Of a stretch of DNA of 64,000 nt, positions 1 through 8,632 are shown piece after piece. The notes beneath the pieces are model-generated. The model was not told where the DNA came from, searched no databases, and was given only the letters and a program-made list of their open reading frames with translations. The translations under genes and the position numbers were made by a program. Origin of the DNA: Alphaproteobacteria bacterium (lineage in GTDB: Bacteria > Pseudomonadota > Alphaproteobacteria > Micavibrionales > Micavibrionaceae); assembly GCA_020443295.1 (NCBI GenBank), contig JAGRIJ010000037.1, forward strand, positions 1-64,000. Reading direction: 5' to 3'. Each line of letters starts with the position of its first letter. Positions within the stretch are counted from its first letter, which is position 1.

Positions 1-2030
1 GCTACATCCGCCTGCATTTCACCTTCGATTTCAAGATCAGGATCGCGGCGGCGGATATCGGCGAAGGCCGCACGCATTTTTCTGGATGTATCGGTATCGA
101 TTGTTCCGAAATTCGAGTGCGAGAGCAGGGCCACTTTCGGCTTGATCCCGAAACGGCGCACTTCCTCAGCGGCCATCAGGGTCATTTCCGAAATTTGCGC
201 TATGGACGGGTTGGTGTTGATCTGCGTATCGCAGAAGAAGAACGTGCCGGAGTTCAGCAGCAGGGGGCTGAGGGCCGCCGGGGTTTCCACTCCGGGCTTC
301 AGGCCGATGATATCGATGATATCTTCAAGATGATCATGATAATGGCCGAGAGTGCCGCAGATTACGGCATCCGCATCGTCCTTGTAGACCATCAGGGAGC
401 CGATGACCGTCGGGCTGTTGCGGAGAATTGTCTTGGCGTCGTCCGGCGTTGTCCCGCGGCGTTCCATGATGCTGTGGTAAGTCTGCCAGTAATCCTTATA
501 GCGCGGGTCGTAGGACGGGTCGATCAGCGTAAATTGTTTGTCCGGCTGCATCCGCAAGCCCAGACGCTTGATCCGGGTTTCGATTACCTTTTCGCGTCCG
601 ATCAGGATCGGGTGCGCCAGATTCTCATCCAGAACGGTCTGGGCGGCCTGAAGCACGCGCTCTTCTTCTCCTTCGCAGTAAACGACGCGTTTGGGGTTTT
701 CCTTCGCGCGCGAGTAAACGGGGCGCATGACGAGGCGCGAGCGAATGAAGAATTGCTGAAGACGTTCGCGGTAAGCTTCGAAATCCTCTATGGGACGTGT
801 CGCCACGCCGCTTTCCATCGCCGCCTTGGCCACGGCCAGGGGCAGGTCGACGATCAGGCGCGGGTCGAAAGGTTTGGGGATCAGATAATCGCGTCCGAAT
901 TCCAGATTTTCATTGCTGTAAACAGCCGCGACTTCAGCAACGATTTCCTTCTGTGCGAGCTCGGCAATCGCCTTCACGCAGGCGAGCTTCATTTCCTCGT
1001 TGATCGTCGTTGCCCCGACATCTAGCGCGCCGCGGAAGATAAAGGGGAAACACAGAACGTTGTTGACCTGGTTCGGGTAATCCGAGCGACCGGTACAGAC
1101 GATAGCATTCGGTTTTGCCTCATAGGCTTCTTCGGGCATGATTTCCGGGGTCGGGTTGGCCAGAGCGAGAATAAGGGGAGCGTCCGCCATCTGGGAGACG
1201 AGATCCTTGTTCAGAACGCCGGGGCCGGACAATCCCAGAAAGACGTCCGCACCCACGATCGCATCTTCAAGAGTGCGCGCATTTGTCTTTGAGGCGAATT
1301 TCTCTTTCGCGGGGTCCATTCCTTTTTTGCGGCCTTCATAGACGACGCCGCTGCGGTCACAGACGATAATGTTTTCCTTTTTCAGCCCTGCATGAACCAA
1401 CAAGGTCAGGCAGGCGATCGCCGAGGCGCCCGCGCCGGAAGCTACCAGCCGGATTTCCTCGATCTTGCGCTTGGAATACTTGATCCAGTTCGTAAAGGCG
1501 GCTGTGACGATGATGGCCGTTCCATGCTGATCGTCATGGAAGACGGGGATGTTCATTTTTTTCTTCAGGCGGGATTCGATCTCGAAACATTCAGGGGCCT
1601 TGAAGTCCTCTAAATTAATGCCCCCGAAGGAGGGTTCGAGGGCAGCCACAATCTCAACGACTTTATCGATATCCGTGGCATCAATCTCAATGTCCACAGA
1701 ATCGATATTGGCGAATTTCTTGAAAAGGACGGCCTTGCCTTCCATTACCGGTTTTGAAGCCAAAGCACCGAGATCACCCAGTCCAAGAACGGCGGTGCCG
1801 TTGGAGATTACCGCAACAACATTCCCTTTGGAGGTATAGTCGTAAACAGTAGCCGGATCTTTTGCGATTTCTTCGCAGGGCGCGGCTACGCCGGGGGAGT
1901 AAGCCAGCGCGAGGTCGCGCTGCGTGGCCATGTCCTTGGTCGGACGGATGGCGACTTTACCCGGAGTAGGGAATTTATGGTAATCCAGAGCGCTCTGTCT
2001 AAAGGCTTCTTTATCTTTTTTGGTGCTCAT
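1..2030 (-). CDS. maeB: NADP-dependent malic enzyme with C-terminal phosphotransacetylase-like domain (3' end outside window)
   Basis: Oxidative decarboxylation of malate to pyruvate, feeding NADPH and gluconeogenic carbon in the cytoplasm. The protein starts [20 protein letters not shown] and shows the malic enzyme N-terminal region ([13 protein letters not shown], the [12 protein letters not shown] stretch and [10 protein letters not shown]), then the NAD-binding half ([25 protein letters not shown]). After about residue 430 it continues into a phosphate acetyl/butyryltransferase-like domain ([29 protein letters not shown]), the usual architecture of the long MaeB type, where the second domain is thought to be regulatory. 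About 676 residues are visible and the C-terminus runs off the window. The ATG at 2030 is the only good start. It is divergent from lipB, with tRNA-Leu between. Confidence 0.95.
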   Translation of the reverse strand, partial: MSTKKDKEAFRQSALDYHKFPTPGKVAIRPTKDMATQRDLALAYSPGVAAPCEEIAKDPATVYDYTSKGNVVAVISNGTAVLGLGDLGALASKPVMEGKAVLFKKFANIDSVDIEIDATDIDKVVEIVAALEPSFGGINLEDFKAPECFEIESRLKKKMNIPVFHDDQHGTAIIVTAAFTNWIKYSKRKIEEIRLVASGAGASAIACLTLLVHAGLKKENIIVCDRSGVVYEGRKKGMDPAKEKFASKTNARTLEDAIVGADVFLGLSGPGVLNKDLVSQMADAPLILALANPTPEIMPEEAYEAKPNAIVCTGRSDYPNQVNNVLCFPFIFRGALDVGATTINEEMKLACVKAIAELAQKEIVAEVAAVYSNENLEFGRDYLIPKPFDPRLIVDLPLAVAKAAMESGVATRPIEDFEAYRERLQQFFIRSRLVMRPVYSRAKENPKRVVYCEGEEERVLQAAQTVLDENLAHPILIGREKVIETRIKRLGLRMQPDKQFTLIDPSYDPRYKDYWQTYHSIMERRGTTPDDAKTILRNSPTVIGSLMVYKDDADAVICGTLGHYHDHLEDIIDIIGLKPGVETPAALSPLLLNSGTFFFCDTQINTNPSIAQISEMTLMAAEEVRRFGIKPKVALLSHSNFGTIDTDTSRKMRAAFADIRRRDPDLEIEGEMQADV

Positions 2031-2116
2031 CTGCGTCCTGCGCCTCGCTCAAACGTTTTAATCTTCCGTGACTTATGGCTATCGTTCCGATGAACGAGAG
2101 TCAGAATTAAAAAAAA

Positions 2117-2202
2117 TGGTGCGGTCGAGAAGACTCGAACTTCCACAGGATCTCTCCCACAGCGACCTCAACGCTGCGCGTCTACCATTCCGCCACGACC
2201 GC
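2117..2202 (-). tRNA. tRNA-Leu(GAG)
   Basis: On the minus strand the acceptor stem GCGGTCG pairs with CGACCGC, followed by discriminator A and an encoded CCA (2117-2119). The D-arm contains GGCGGAATGGTAGACGC, typical of tRNA-Leu. The anticodon stem CAGCG/CGCTG encloses the loop TTGAGGT, giving anticodon GAG. A long variable arm is present, as expected for a class II tRNA, and the T-loop is TTCGAGTC. Confidence 0.95.
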
Positions 2203-2213
2203 ACAATAATAAA

Positions 2214-2237
2214 ATTGTTAACCAAAAGATTAACAAT
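2214..2237. repeat. Inverted repeat upstream of tRNA-Leu
   Basis: A perfect 8-bp inverted repeat (ATTGTTAA, 8-nt spacer, TTAACAAT) lies about 12 bases upstream of the tRNA-Leu 5' end. It overlaps the zone where the tRNA promoter should be. It could be an operator or a hairpin; there is no T-run that would make it a terminator. The function is unknown. Confidence 0.4.
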
Positions 2238-2320
2238 GCAGCGGGATGAATAGCAAATCAAACGCGCGAGGGCAAGATGCTTAAGCATTGCGGCGCATCA
2301 AAAAAAGGCTATATAGAGGC

Positions 2321-2998
2321 ATGGTCGAATGGAAAATCGAGACAGAACCGGTTGATTACGTGCGCGCGGTTGCCGATATGGAAAGGCGGGTGGAGGCGAT
2401 CCGCAATGGAGAAGCCGAGGAGTTGATCCGGCTGCTCGAGCATCCGCCGCTTTACACGGCGGGGACCAGCGCGAAAGAGGAGGACCTGCTCGATCCGCGC
2501 TTTCCGGTCTATCCGACCGGGCGGGGCGGTGAATATACCTATCACGGGCCGGGCCAGCGCGTGGCTTATGTCATGCTGGATTTGCGAAAGCGGGGGCCGG
2601 ACGTGCGGGCCTACGTCTGTTCACTGGAAGACTGGATTATCCGGTCGCTGGCGCATTTTGATGTCAAGGGCGAGCGACGGGCCGGGCGGATCGGGATCTG
2701 GGTCGATCTTTCGCGGCATGGCGGGTTGAAGGGGCAGGAGGCCAAGATCGCCGCCATTGGAATCCGTATCCGGCGGTGGGTGACGTATCACGGCGTTGCC
2801 ATCAATATCAACCCGGATCTTTCGCATTTTGGCGGGATCGTGCCGTGCGGCATTTCAGAGTACGGGGTGACTTCGCTTCACGCTCTTGGAATTCCATGTA
2901 CGCTGGACGAATTTGATGCCGTTCTCAAAAAGGAATGGCGCGATAATACTGCGGCCATTGACTGTCCTGCAGCATCAGCGTGTCCGGTCGAGGAATGA
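2321..2998 (+). CDS. lipB: Lipoyl(octanoyl) transferase LipB
   Basis: Transfers octanoyl from acyl carrier protein to lipoyl-dependent proteins such as the E2 subunits of pyruvate and 2-oxoglutarate dehydrogenase; first step of lipoate assembly. The family motifs are clear: [17 protein letters not shown], then [17 protein letters not shown] with the catalytic lysine, YHGVAININ, and [13 protein letters not shown] with the acyl-carrying cysteine. The 225 residues match the family length. I chose the ATG at 2321 ([13 protein letters not shown]) over an in-frame TTG at 2288, because 2321 has an AGAGG just upstream, although the spacing is short. The gene converges on the orphan at 3002 with only three bases between them. 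Confidence 0.95.
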   Translation: MVEWKIETEPVDYVRAVADMERRVEAIRNGEAEELIRLLEHPPLYTAGTSAKEEDLLDPRFPVYPTGRGGEYTYHGPGQRVAYVMLDLRKRGPDVRAYVCSLEDWIIRSLAHFDVKGERRAGRIGIWVDLSRHGGLKGQEAKIAAIGIRIRRWVTYHGVAININPDLSHFGGIVPCGISEYGVTSLHALGIPCTLDEFDAVLKKEWRDNTAAIDCPAASACPVEE

Positions 2999-3001
2999 GG
3001 A

Positions 3002-3664
3002 TTACATTCTTAAGCCAGTTTCAACCCTCATGTCCGGCTGACGGTCTTCGAGTTTCGGACCTTCCGGTGTTTCGGCCTGCATGAGCTGGTCCCTGATTTC
3101 CGGGCTCATCTTGGAGTAATCCAGCGCGCTTGCGTCCAGATATACCCCAGTGCTCTGGCCTTCGCCGGCAACGAAATATCCCTGAGTTGCGCCATTTACC
3201 TCGACGCGTTGTATCGTCATTGCCATGGGCGCGTCATTTCTGGCGGAGTTTATCGTTATATCTCCTGTCCGGGCGTCCGTAGTATATGAACGGGCATCGC
3301 CATCCATATGGACCAGAAAACCTTCCTGCGACATGCCGGAAAAGTCATTTATTCCCGATTCAATATGGGTCATGTGCCCTTCTGAATCCATGTGGTATGT
3401 CGCAAGGCCTGAAACATCGGTCAGGCCCAGCTGAGATAAATTATTCTGATCTATGCGTACCGCTTTGCCGTAGGAGATATTTTCCCCTTCGGTCCGGGAT
3501 TCCGACTCGTACATTTTTATCACAGTATGCGTACCCGGGCCGCCGCCAGCGCCAGAACCATCGCCATGTAATCTTTGCATCAGCAGAAACCAGTCCATAT
3601 TGGAGCTATTCTCCGCGTCCGCTTGGCCGACCTGCGTTGCGTTGGGAGACATCGTAATTGTCAT
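3002..3664 (-). CDS. Hypothetical protein, no recognised domain
   Basis: A 220-residue protein that I do not recognise. It has no signal peptide or membrane segment. The N-terminus is polar (MTITMSPNATQVGQAD) with a glycine-rich patch (GDGSGAGGGPG). The remainder is rich in Thr, Ser, Asp and Gly with alternating polar/hydrophobic strands, suggesting a beta-rich fold (inference). The ATG at 3664 is preferred over a GTG two codons earlier because it sits about 8 bases after a GGGGG ribosome-binding site. It resembles in style, but not in obvious sequence, the soluble orphans at 35844 and 59657. Codon use is ordinary for the window, so there is no sign of very recent transfer. Confidence 0.75.
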   Translation of the reverse strand: MTITMSPNATQVGQADAENSSNMDWFLLMQRLHGDGSGAGGGPGTHTVIKMYESESRTEGENISYGKAVRIDQNNLSQLGLTDVSGLATYHMDSEGHMTHIESGINDFSGMSQEGFLVHMDGDARSYTTDARTGDITINSARNDAPMAMTIQRVEVNGATQGYFVAGEGQSTGVYLDASALDYSKMSPEIRDQLMQAETPEGPKLEDRQPDMRVETGLRM

Positions 3665-3736
3665 GGGCACACCCCCTTAAAACTTGTATGCTCTTATTTT
3701 ATTTAAATACGTTCCGTCATGTCAAAATATATCGCT

Positions 3737-4636
3737 TTAATCTGCTGCAAGGCTTGTCAGATTATTTGAACAATACTCGGAGCATAAGTTTATCAGTTCT
3801 GTAATTTTTGTTTTTATTTCATTGTATTGCCTGAGTTTTTCGCCTGTTTCCTCGTCCATATAGAGGGCGCGGTTGATTTCGATCTGCAGGCTGTGGCGTC
3901 CCCGCGTCGGCTGTGAGTAGCGGCGGACCAGTTCGACGCCCTTATAGGGGTCGTTGATGGTGACCCGGAACCCCCGATTTTTCAGGTTGTCGCGGATCGT
4001 GTGGACGAATTCGCGGCTGCAGGTGCTGCCGTCACGGTCGCCGAGGACAAAATCGCTGGGCTGGGCCAGATGGCCGACCAGCTTCGGGGCGTGTTTGGGA
4101 ACCGCGCTGGCCGAGGGCATGGAATGGCAACTGACATGCCAGACCGTGCCGAAGCGGTAATGCGCGCTCTCGATAAAGTTTTCAAGGGCCGCGTGATAGG
4201 GTTTGTAAAAGTGCTCGATCCTGTGATGGATTTCGGCGCTGCTCAGGGTCCGGCTGTAGATCGGCAGGCCGGGCCGGATCAGTCGGCTGATCAGGCCGAT
4301 CCCCGCATCCGAACGGGAACTGGGGCGCATCGGGCCGTATTTTTCCTGCGGCCAGACATCGCCGATCAGTTTCGGGTCGATATCGTCCGGCGCGCGGTTC
4401 AGGTCGATATAGCTGCGGGCATAAAGCGCCCGGAGCAGGGCGGCCCCGTGATCCGGTGCTGCCGAGAACAAATCCTCCACGTAACGGTCCTCCATGCGTT
4501 CGAGGTCGCGGAACGGGCAGGCATAGCGGAAATCATCGGGATACAGACGTCCGCTGTGCGAGGATTCGAAAATCAGGGGCAGCGGGGCCTCTGCGTTTTC
4601 AAGGATGTAGCTTGTGTCCGGTTTCTTTAAATCCAA
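3737..4636 (-). CDS. N-formylglutamate amidohydrolase family protein
   Basis: Members hydrolyse N-formylglutamate to formate and glutamate, the last step of one histidine degradation route, and also act on related N-formyl amino acids. The family pattern is visible: PLIFESSHSGRLYP near the N-terminus with the metal-site histidine, then MEDRYVEDLF, YIDLNRAPDDID, WHVSCHSMP, FVLGDRDGSTC and LQIEINRALYMDE. The length of 299 residues is somewhat above the family usual. The apparent start is TTG at 4636; no ATG lies before the first conserved motif. No other histidine-utilisation genes are nearby, so the true substrate is open. It is divergent from serS, and the shared gap of about 96 bases must hold both promoters. 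Confidence 0.88.
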   Translation of the reverse strand: MDLKKPDTSYILENAEAPLPLIFESSHSGRLYPDDFRYACPFRDLERMEDRYVEDLFSAAPDHGAALLRALYARSYIDLNRAPDDIDPKLIGDVWPQEKYGPMRPSSRSDAGIGLISRLIRPGLPIYSRTLSSAEIHHRIEHFYKPYHAALENFIESAHYRFGTVWHVSCHSMPSASAVPKHAPKLVGHLAQPSDFVLGDRDGSTCSREFVHTIRDNLKNRGFRVTINDPYKGVELVRRYSQPTRGRHSLQIEINRALYMDEETGEKLRQYNEIKTKITELINLCSEYCSNNLTSLAAD

Positions 4637-4732
4637 GGCGAAAACCCCTGTTGTTTTTCGCTTCGCACTCTTTTACTACTGGGACGGTAGCACATTTCGT
4701 CATAAAAAACTGTTTAAATTAAAGGGTAAAGC

Positions 4733-6202
4733 ATGTTTGACCTCCGCGCGATCCGGGAAAGGCCGGAAGATTTCAGAAAGGGATGGGAGCGCCGCAAAAT
4801 TGAAGGCGATCCTGTTGGCGACATCCTGAAACTGGATGAAGCGCGCCGGTCCGTGCAGACGAAATTGCAGGAATTGCAGGCTACGCGGAACGCGGAGTCG
4901 GCCAAGATCGGCAAGATCAAGAAGGAGGGCGGGGACGCCCAGCCGATTATGGACGCCGTCGCCAAGATGAAAGGCGAGATGGCGGAGCTGGAGGAAAAGG
5001 AACGCGTCCTGAGCGAAGAGATGAACCAGTTGCTTTCGCGCCTGCCGAATATGCTGGGCGACGATGTGCCCGAAGGTAAGGATGAAAACGACAATGAAGA
5101 AGTCCGCAAGTGGGGCACGATCAAGGTTCAAAAGGGGCCGGATCATGCCGAGATCGGCGAGAAGCTGGGCCTGATGGATTTCGAGACGGCGGCGAAAATG
5201 TCCGGTTCGCGGTTTACGCTGCTTTCGGGCGGTCTGGCGCGGCTGGAGCGGGCGATTGCGCAGTTTTTCCTCGATACGCATACGGGTGAGCATGGATATA
5301 CGGAAGTGTCGCCGCCGTTACTGGTGCGGGACAACGCCGTTTATGGGACAGGCCAGTTGCCAAAATTTAAGCAAGATTTATATGCAACTGAAACTTTCAA
5401 ATGGGATGTCATTGGATCTTACATAACAAAAGCAATTTTAAAGCATACCGATTTAACTATATCGGATGTTTCTAAACCTGAGTTTGGGCAGGTACTTTCA
5501 GCAAGTTTTGATGATATGTTTGCGGATAGTGATTTTATTGAAGCTTTAGAGAATTCAAGATGGGATAAAGATTCAAAAATTACTGATAGATCGTGGCTCA
5601 TCCCCACTTCGGAAGTGCCGCTGACGAATATTGTCGCGGAGATGATCGTGGACGAGGAAACTTTGCCGCGGCGGTATACCGCCTTCACGCCGTGTTTCCG
5701 CTCGGAGGCCGGAGCGTCGGGCAAGGATACGCGTGGAATGCTGCGTCAGCATCAATTCTACAAGGTTGAGATGGTCAGCGTCACCGCGCCGGAACAATCG
5801 GTCGAGGAGCATGAGCGCATGGTGCAGTGCGCGGAGAACGTTCTCAAGAAACTCGAGCTGCCGTTCCGCACCGTGGTGCTATGTTCGGGCGATACGGGGT
5901 TTGGTTCGCGCAAGACGTATGATATCGAAGCCTGGCTGCCGGGGCAGGAGACGTACCGCGAGATTTCAAGCTGTTCGAACTGCTGGGACTTCCAGGCGCG
6001 GCGCATGAACGCGCGGTGCCGCCCGAAGGGAACGAAGGATACGCCGCGTTTCGTGCATACGCTGAACGGGTCAGGGGTTGCTGTGGGCCGTGCGCTGATT
6101 GCCGTGATCGAGAATTATCACGATCCCGTCGATGGCGGGGTGTTCGTACCCGACGTTCTGAAACCCTATATGGGCGGTGTGACGAAGATCACCAAAAGCT
6201 GA
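4733..6202 (+). CDS. serS: Serine--tRNA ligase with an AT-rich in-frame insertion
   Basis: Charges tRNA-Ser with serine. The N-terminal coiled-coil arm that binds the tRNA long arm (about residues 30-105) is followed by the class II catalytic core: [41 protein letters not shown] (motif 2) and [16 protein letters not shown] (motif 3). At 489 residues it is about 60 longer than ordinary bacterial SerRS. The excess lies at about residues 221-283, between the usual DLYAT and the [15 protein letters not shown] segment, and is encoded by DNA far richer in A+T than the rest of the gene (about 5357-5590). The reading frame is intact, so the enzyme is probably functional. An AAAGGG ribosome-binding site precedes the ATG. 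Confidence 0.97.
   Translation: MFDLRAIRERPEDFRKGWERRKIEGDPVGDILKLDEARRSVQTKLQELQATRNAESAKIGKIKKEGGDAQPIMDAVAKMKGEMAELEEKERVLSEEMNQLLSRLPNMLGDDVPEGKDENDNEEVRKWGTIKVQKGPDHAEIGEKLGLMDFETAAKMSGSRFTLLSGGLARLERAIAQFFLDTHTGEHGYTEVSPPLLVRDNAVYGTGQLPKFKQDLYATETFKWDVIGSYITKAILKHTDLTISDVSKPEFGQVLSASFDDMFADSDFIEALENSRWDKDSKITDRSWLIPTSEVPLTNIVAEMIVDEETLPRRYTAFTPCFRSEAGASGKDTRGMLRQHQFYKVEMVSVTAPEQSVEEHERMVQCAENVLKKLELPFRTVVLCSGDTGFGSRKTYDIEAWLPGQETYREISSCSNCWDFQARRMNARCRPKGTKDTPRFVHTLNGSGVAVGRALIAVIENYHDPVDGGVFVPDVLKPYMGGVTKITKS
5357..5590 (+). other. AT-rich in-frame insertion tract inside serS
   Basis: Roughly 234 bases (78 codons) use A/T-ending codons such as aaa, tta, gat, aga and act, in sharp contrast with the flanking codons. 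The extra residues relative to normal SerRS are about 62, so the AT-rich tract also covers some conserved flanking codons ([11 protein letters not shown]). That is better explained by recombination with an AT-rich serS allele carrying the insertion than by clean insertion of a mobile element. I see no terminal inverted repeat or target duplication. Confidence 0.75.
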
Positions 6203-6296
6203 TGGGGACAGGTTCCCTTGTGAATGAAATCCGGTTTTTCTTTGAGGAGCCGGGCTTGTATAAGGTATATTTTTTCTGACGCCCCGAGTTGCCTTC

Positions 6297-6983
6297 ATGA
6301 ACACCCAAGCCACCAACAAGAAAATCCGCCTGATTATGCATCTGCGCCAGCTCGGTATTACCGATACCGGCGTGCTGAGCGCGATGGAGCGGGTGCCGCG
6401 CGACGAATTCGTGCCTGATCACCTGAATGACCAGGCGTGGGAGGATATGGCGCTGCCGATCGGTTTGGGCCAGACGATCAGCCAGCCGTTTGTCGTGGCG
6501 ACCATGACGCAGGCGCTGGAGATCAGCGACCGGGACAAGGTGCTGGAAATCGGTACGGGCTGCGGGTATCAGACCGCCATCCTCGCCTATCTCTGCCGCC
6601 GGGTTTACACGATCGAGCGGCACAAGGCCCTTCTGGTGGAAGCCGAAGCGCGGCTCAACCGCCTGAAAACACGGAATTTCACGGCGATTGCCGCCGACGG
6701 GATGAAAGGCTGGCCGGTGATTAACGGCATCCAGCAGGCGCCGTTCGATAAGATCATCGTGACGGCCGCCGCGCGCGAAAAACCGCCCGCCGCACTGATG
6801 GCGCAGCTTCCGGTCGGCGGGATTATGGTTATTCCCATCGGCGAACCGGGGGGACAAATGCTCAAGCGCTACAAGAAGGAAACCGAGGAATCCATGGTGG
6901 TGCGCGATCTCATGCCCGTGCGGTTCGTGCCGCTGCTGCCCGAAGTGACCAAAGAGCCGAACGATATGGTCGCGGCGGGGTAG
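6297..6983 (+). CDS. pcm: Protein-L-isoaspartate O-methyltransferase
   Basis: Methylates L-isoaspartyl residues in aged proteins so that they can revert to aspartate, using S-adenosylmethionine. The family features are ERVPRDEFVPD, ALPIGLGQTISQP (substrate loop), the SAM motif VLEIGTGCGYQTAIL, and FDKIIVTAAA. The length of 228 residues is normal. It follows serS by 94 bases. In many alphaproteobacteria surE lies between serS and pcm; here it does not. Confidence 0.96.
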   Translation: MNTQATNKKIRLIMHLRQLGITDTGVLSAMERVPRDEFVPDHLNDQAWEDMALPIGLGQTISQPFVVATMTQALEISDRDKVLEIGTGCGYQTAILAYLCRRVYTIERHKALLVEAEARLNRLKTRNFTAIAADGMKGWPVINGIQQAPFDKIIVTAAAREKPPAALMAQLPVGGIMVIPIGEPGGQMLKRYKKETEESMVVRDLMPVRFVPLLPEVTKEPNDMVAAG

Positions 6984-7057
6984 GCTGTCCCCCGATTTTT
7001 CCTTGAATCCCTTCATTACGGGTGAAATCCCGGCGGTTTCAGTGTATGATTTGCCTC

Positions 7058-8044
7058 ATGAAAATGCGTCCTGCGTTTTTCATTCTTCCGCTCATGCTTT
7101 TTCTGACCGCGTGTGGTTTCGGTGGCCAGATCCCTGCGCCTGTGTCCAATTACGGGCAAAGCCCCGGCGCGGGGAGTGCGGGGGTTCACAACGTTATCGC
7201 GGGAGATACGATATACAGTATTTCCCGGCGGTATAACCTGCCTCAACAGGATATCGTGCTGGCTAATCATTTGCGCGCGCCGTTCCGTTTAACCGAGGGG
7301 CAGAGGATCCAACTGCCGCCGCCGCAGGAATACCGGGTCCGGCCCGGGGATTCCCTTTACACGGTTTCGCGCCTGTTCGGGGTGAACAGTTCGGAGGTCG
7401 CGCGGCTGAACCGGATGCAGGCGCCGTATACTTTAAGGCCGGGGCAGGTTTTGCGTCTGCCGTCGCTTTCCCGGAGAATGATGGTGCCCACGCAGACGAC
7501 CCTTAGCACGCATCCTATGCCCGCCGCGCCTGTCGCCCCTGTTGCGCGGGAGAATTTATCCATATCTTCGTCTCCTCAGGGTTCTTCATCCGGCGTTATC
7601 GTTCCGTCTACCAAGCCACGGGCGCATTCGGGCGGTTCGGTCAAGACGGCCAGCATTCCCAAGAGAAGTTCTTCAAAATTCATGTGGCCGATACAGGGGC
7701 GGGTGGTTTCGGCCTTCGGACCGAAGAAGAACGGGCTGCATAATGACGGTATCAATATCAAGGCTCCGAAAGGGGCGCCTGTCCGGGCCGCGGATAACGG
7801 CGTTGTCGTTTATGCCGGGAACGAGTTGAAAAGTTCGGGGAATCTTGTTCTGTTGCGGCATGATGGACAATGGGTGACAGCGTATGCTCATATGGATAAG
7901 ATAATGATCAGGAAGGGGCAAACGGTGCGCCGGGGCGAGACCATCGGGACGGTCGGGTCTAGCGGGTCGGTGTCCACGCCGCAGTTGCATTTTGAAGTGC
8001 GGAAGGGGACCGAGGCGCTCAACCCCGCCAAGTATCTGGAGTAA
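7058..8044 (+). CDS. NlpD-like lipoprotein: two LysM domains and a degenerate M23 (LytM) domain
   Basis: Envelope lipoprotein that probably activates an N-acetylmuramyl-L-alanine amidase during division. From the ATG at 7058 there is a lipoprotein signal with lipobox LTAC (Cys19). Two LysM peptidoglycan-binding modules follow (HNVIAGDTIYSISRRYN and YRVRPGDSLYTVSRLFG, about residues 46-130), then a Ser/Pro/Thr-rich linker, then a C-terminal LytM domain (MWPIQGRVVSAFGPKKNG to LHFEVRKGTEALNPAKYL). In active M23 enzymes the metal site includes HxxxD and HxH; here the first reads NDGIN and the last QLH, so catalysis is unlikely, as in E. coli NlpD. 328 residues. The position between pcm and the yajC-secDF genes matches the usual alphaproteobacterial location. 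Confidence 0.9.
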   Translation: MKMRPAFFILPLMLFLTACGFGGQIPAPVSNYGQSPGAGSAGVHNVIAGDTIYSISRRYNLPQQDIVLANHLRAPFRLTEGQRIQLPPPQEYRVRPGDSLYTVSRLFGVNSSEVARLNRMQAPYTLRPGQVLRLPSLSRRMMVPTQTTLSTHPMPAAPVAPVARENLSISSSPQGSSSGVIVPSTKPRAHSGGSVKTASIPKRSSSKFMWPIQGRVVSAFGPKKNGLHNDGINIKAPKGAPVRAADNGVVVYAGNELKSSGNLVLLRHDGQWVTAYAHMDKIMIRKGQTVRRGETIGTVGSSGSVSTPQLHFEVRKGTEALNPAKYLE

Positions 8045-8068
8045 ACGTCGGAATGTCAGGAGAAGCCG

Positions 8069-8623
8069 ATGAATATGGTTGAGTTGATCGCTGAGTTTAT
8101 CTTACCCGTCCTGTTTCCCCTGTTTGTTTTCGGGATCGTGATTTCAAAAACTTTCAGGTTCAAAGATTCGATCGTCCGGCTTATGGACGAGGCGCGCAAG
8201 AATCCCGATCTCTATAAGAAAGACCCGGAGGCGATGAGGGAATTGCTGCTCAAGCTTCAGCAAAGCAAGGGGGGGCGGTCGGTTCCTGTCCGGCAGAGTT
8301 CTTCCCAAAAATCCTCCAGCCGGTCATCTTCGGTTCCCCTCAGTTCCGGGGCGAGAGGTTCGCGGCTGGTTCAATCCGGGCGGGATCTTCGAACGACGAC
8401 CCCGACGAAGCGATCGTCTCCGCTCCGGGGAACTGCGCGTATGACCCAGATCCGTCAGGAGCACAAGATCAAGACGACAGTTGCCGTTTTTTTTCTGCTT
8501 GGCGGCGTCAGCCTTCTCTTCTCAACCTATTACTATGGATTTGTCCCGGAAATGTTTCTGACCGGGGCCGTTCTTATGGGGGCCGGGCTTTTCCTGCTCA
8601 AATCCGGCGTAGAACGTGTCTAG
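8069..8623 (+). CDS. Hypothetical membrane protein with serine/arginine-rich linker
   Basis: A 184-residue protein that I do not recognise. It has an N-terminal hydrophobic segment (about residues 8-26), a charged helix (ARKNPDLYKKDPEAMRELLLKL), a long low-complexity Ser/Arg/Thr-rich stretch (about 70-130), and two C-terminal membrane segments (about 138-176). It starts 25 bases after the NlpD-like gene and ends 9 bases before the DUF3592-like gene, so the three are probably co-transcribed. This and the next gene are insertions into the usual nlpD-yajC neighbourhood. The function is unknown. Confidence 0.75.
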   Translation: MNMVELIAEFILPVLFPLFVFGIVISKTFRFKDSIVRLMDEARKNPDLYKKDPEAMRELLLKLQQSKGGRSVPVRQSSSQKSSSRSSSVPLSSGARGSRLVQSGRDLRTTTPTKRSSPLRGTARMTQIRQEHKIKTTVAVFFLLGGVSLLFSTYYYGFVPEMFLTGAVLMGAGLFLLKSGVERV

Positions 8624-8632
8624 AGGTTCTTG

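Noticed and set aside
5357..5590. serS insertion as a Rickettsia-type palindromic element
   Set aside because: No clear terminal palindrome or target duplication was found, and the AT-rich tract extends into conserved codons, which favours recombination.
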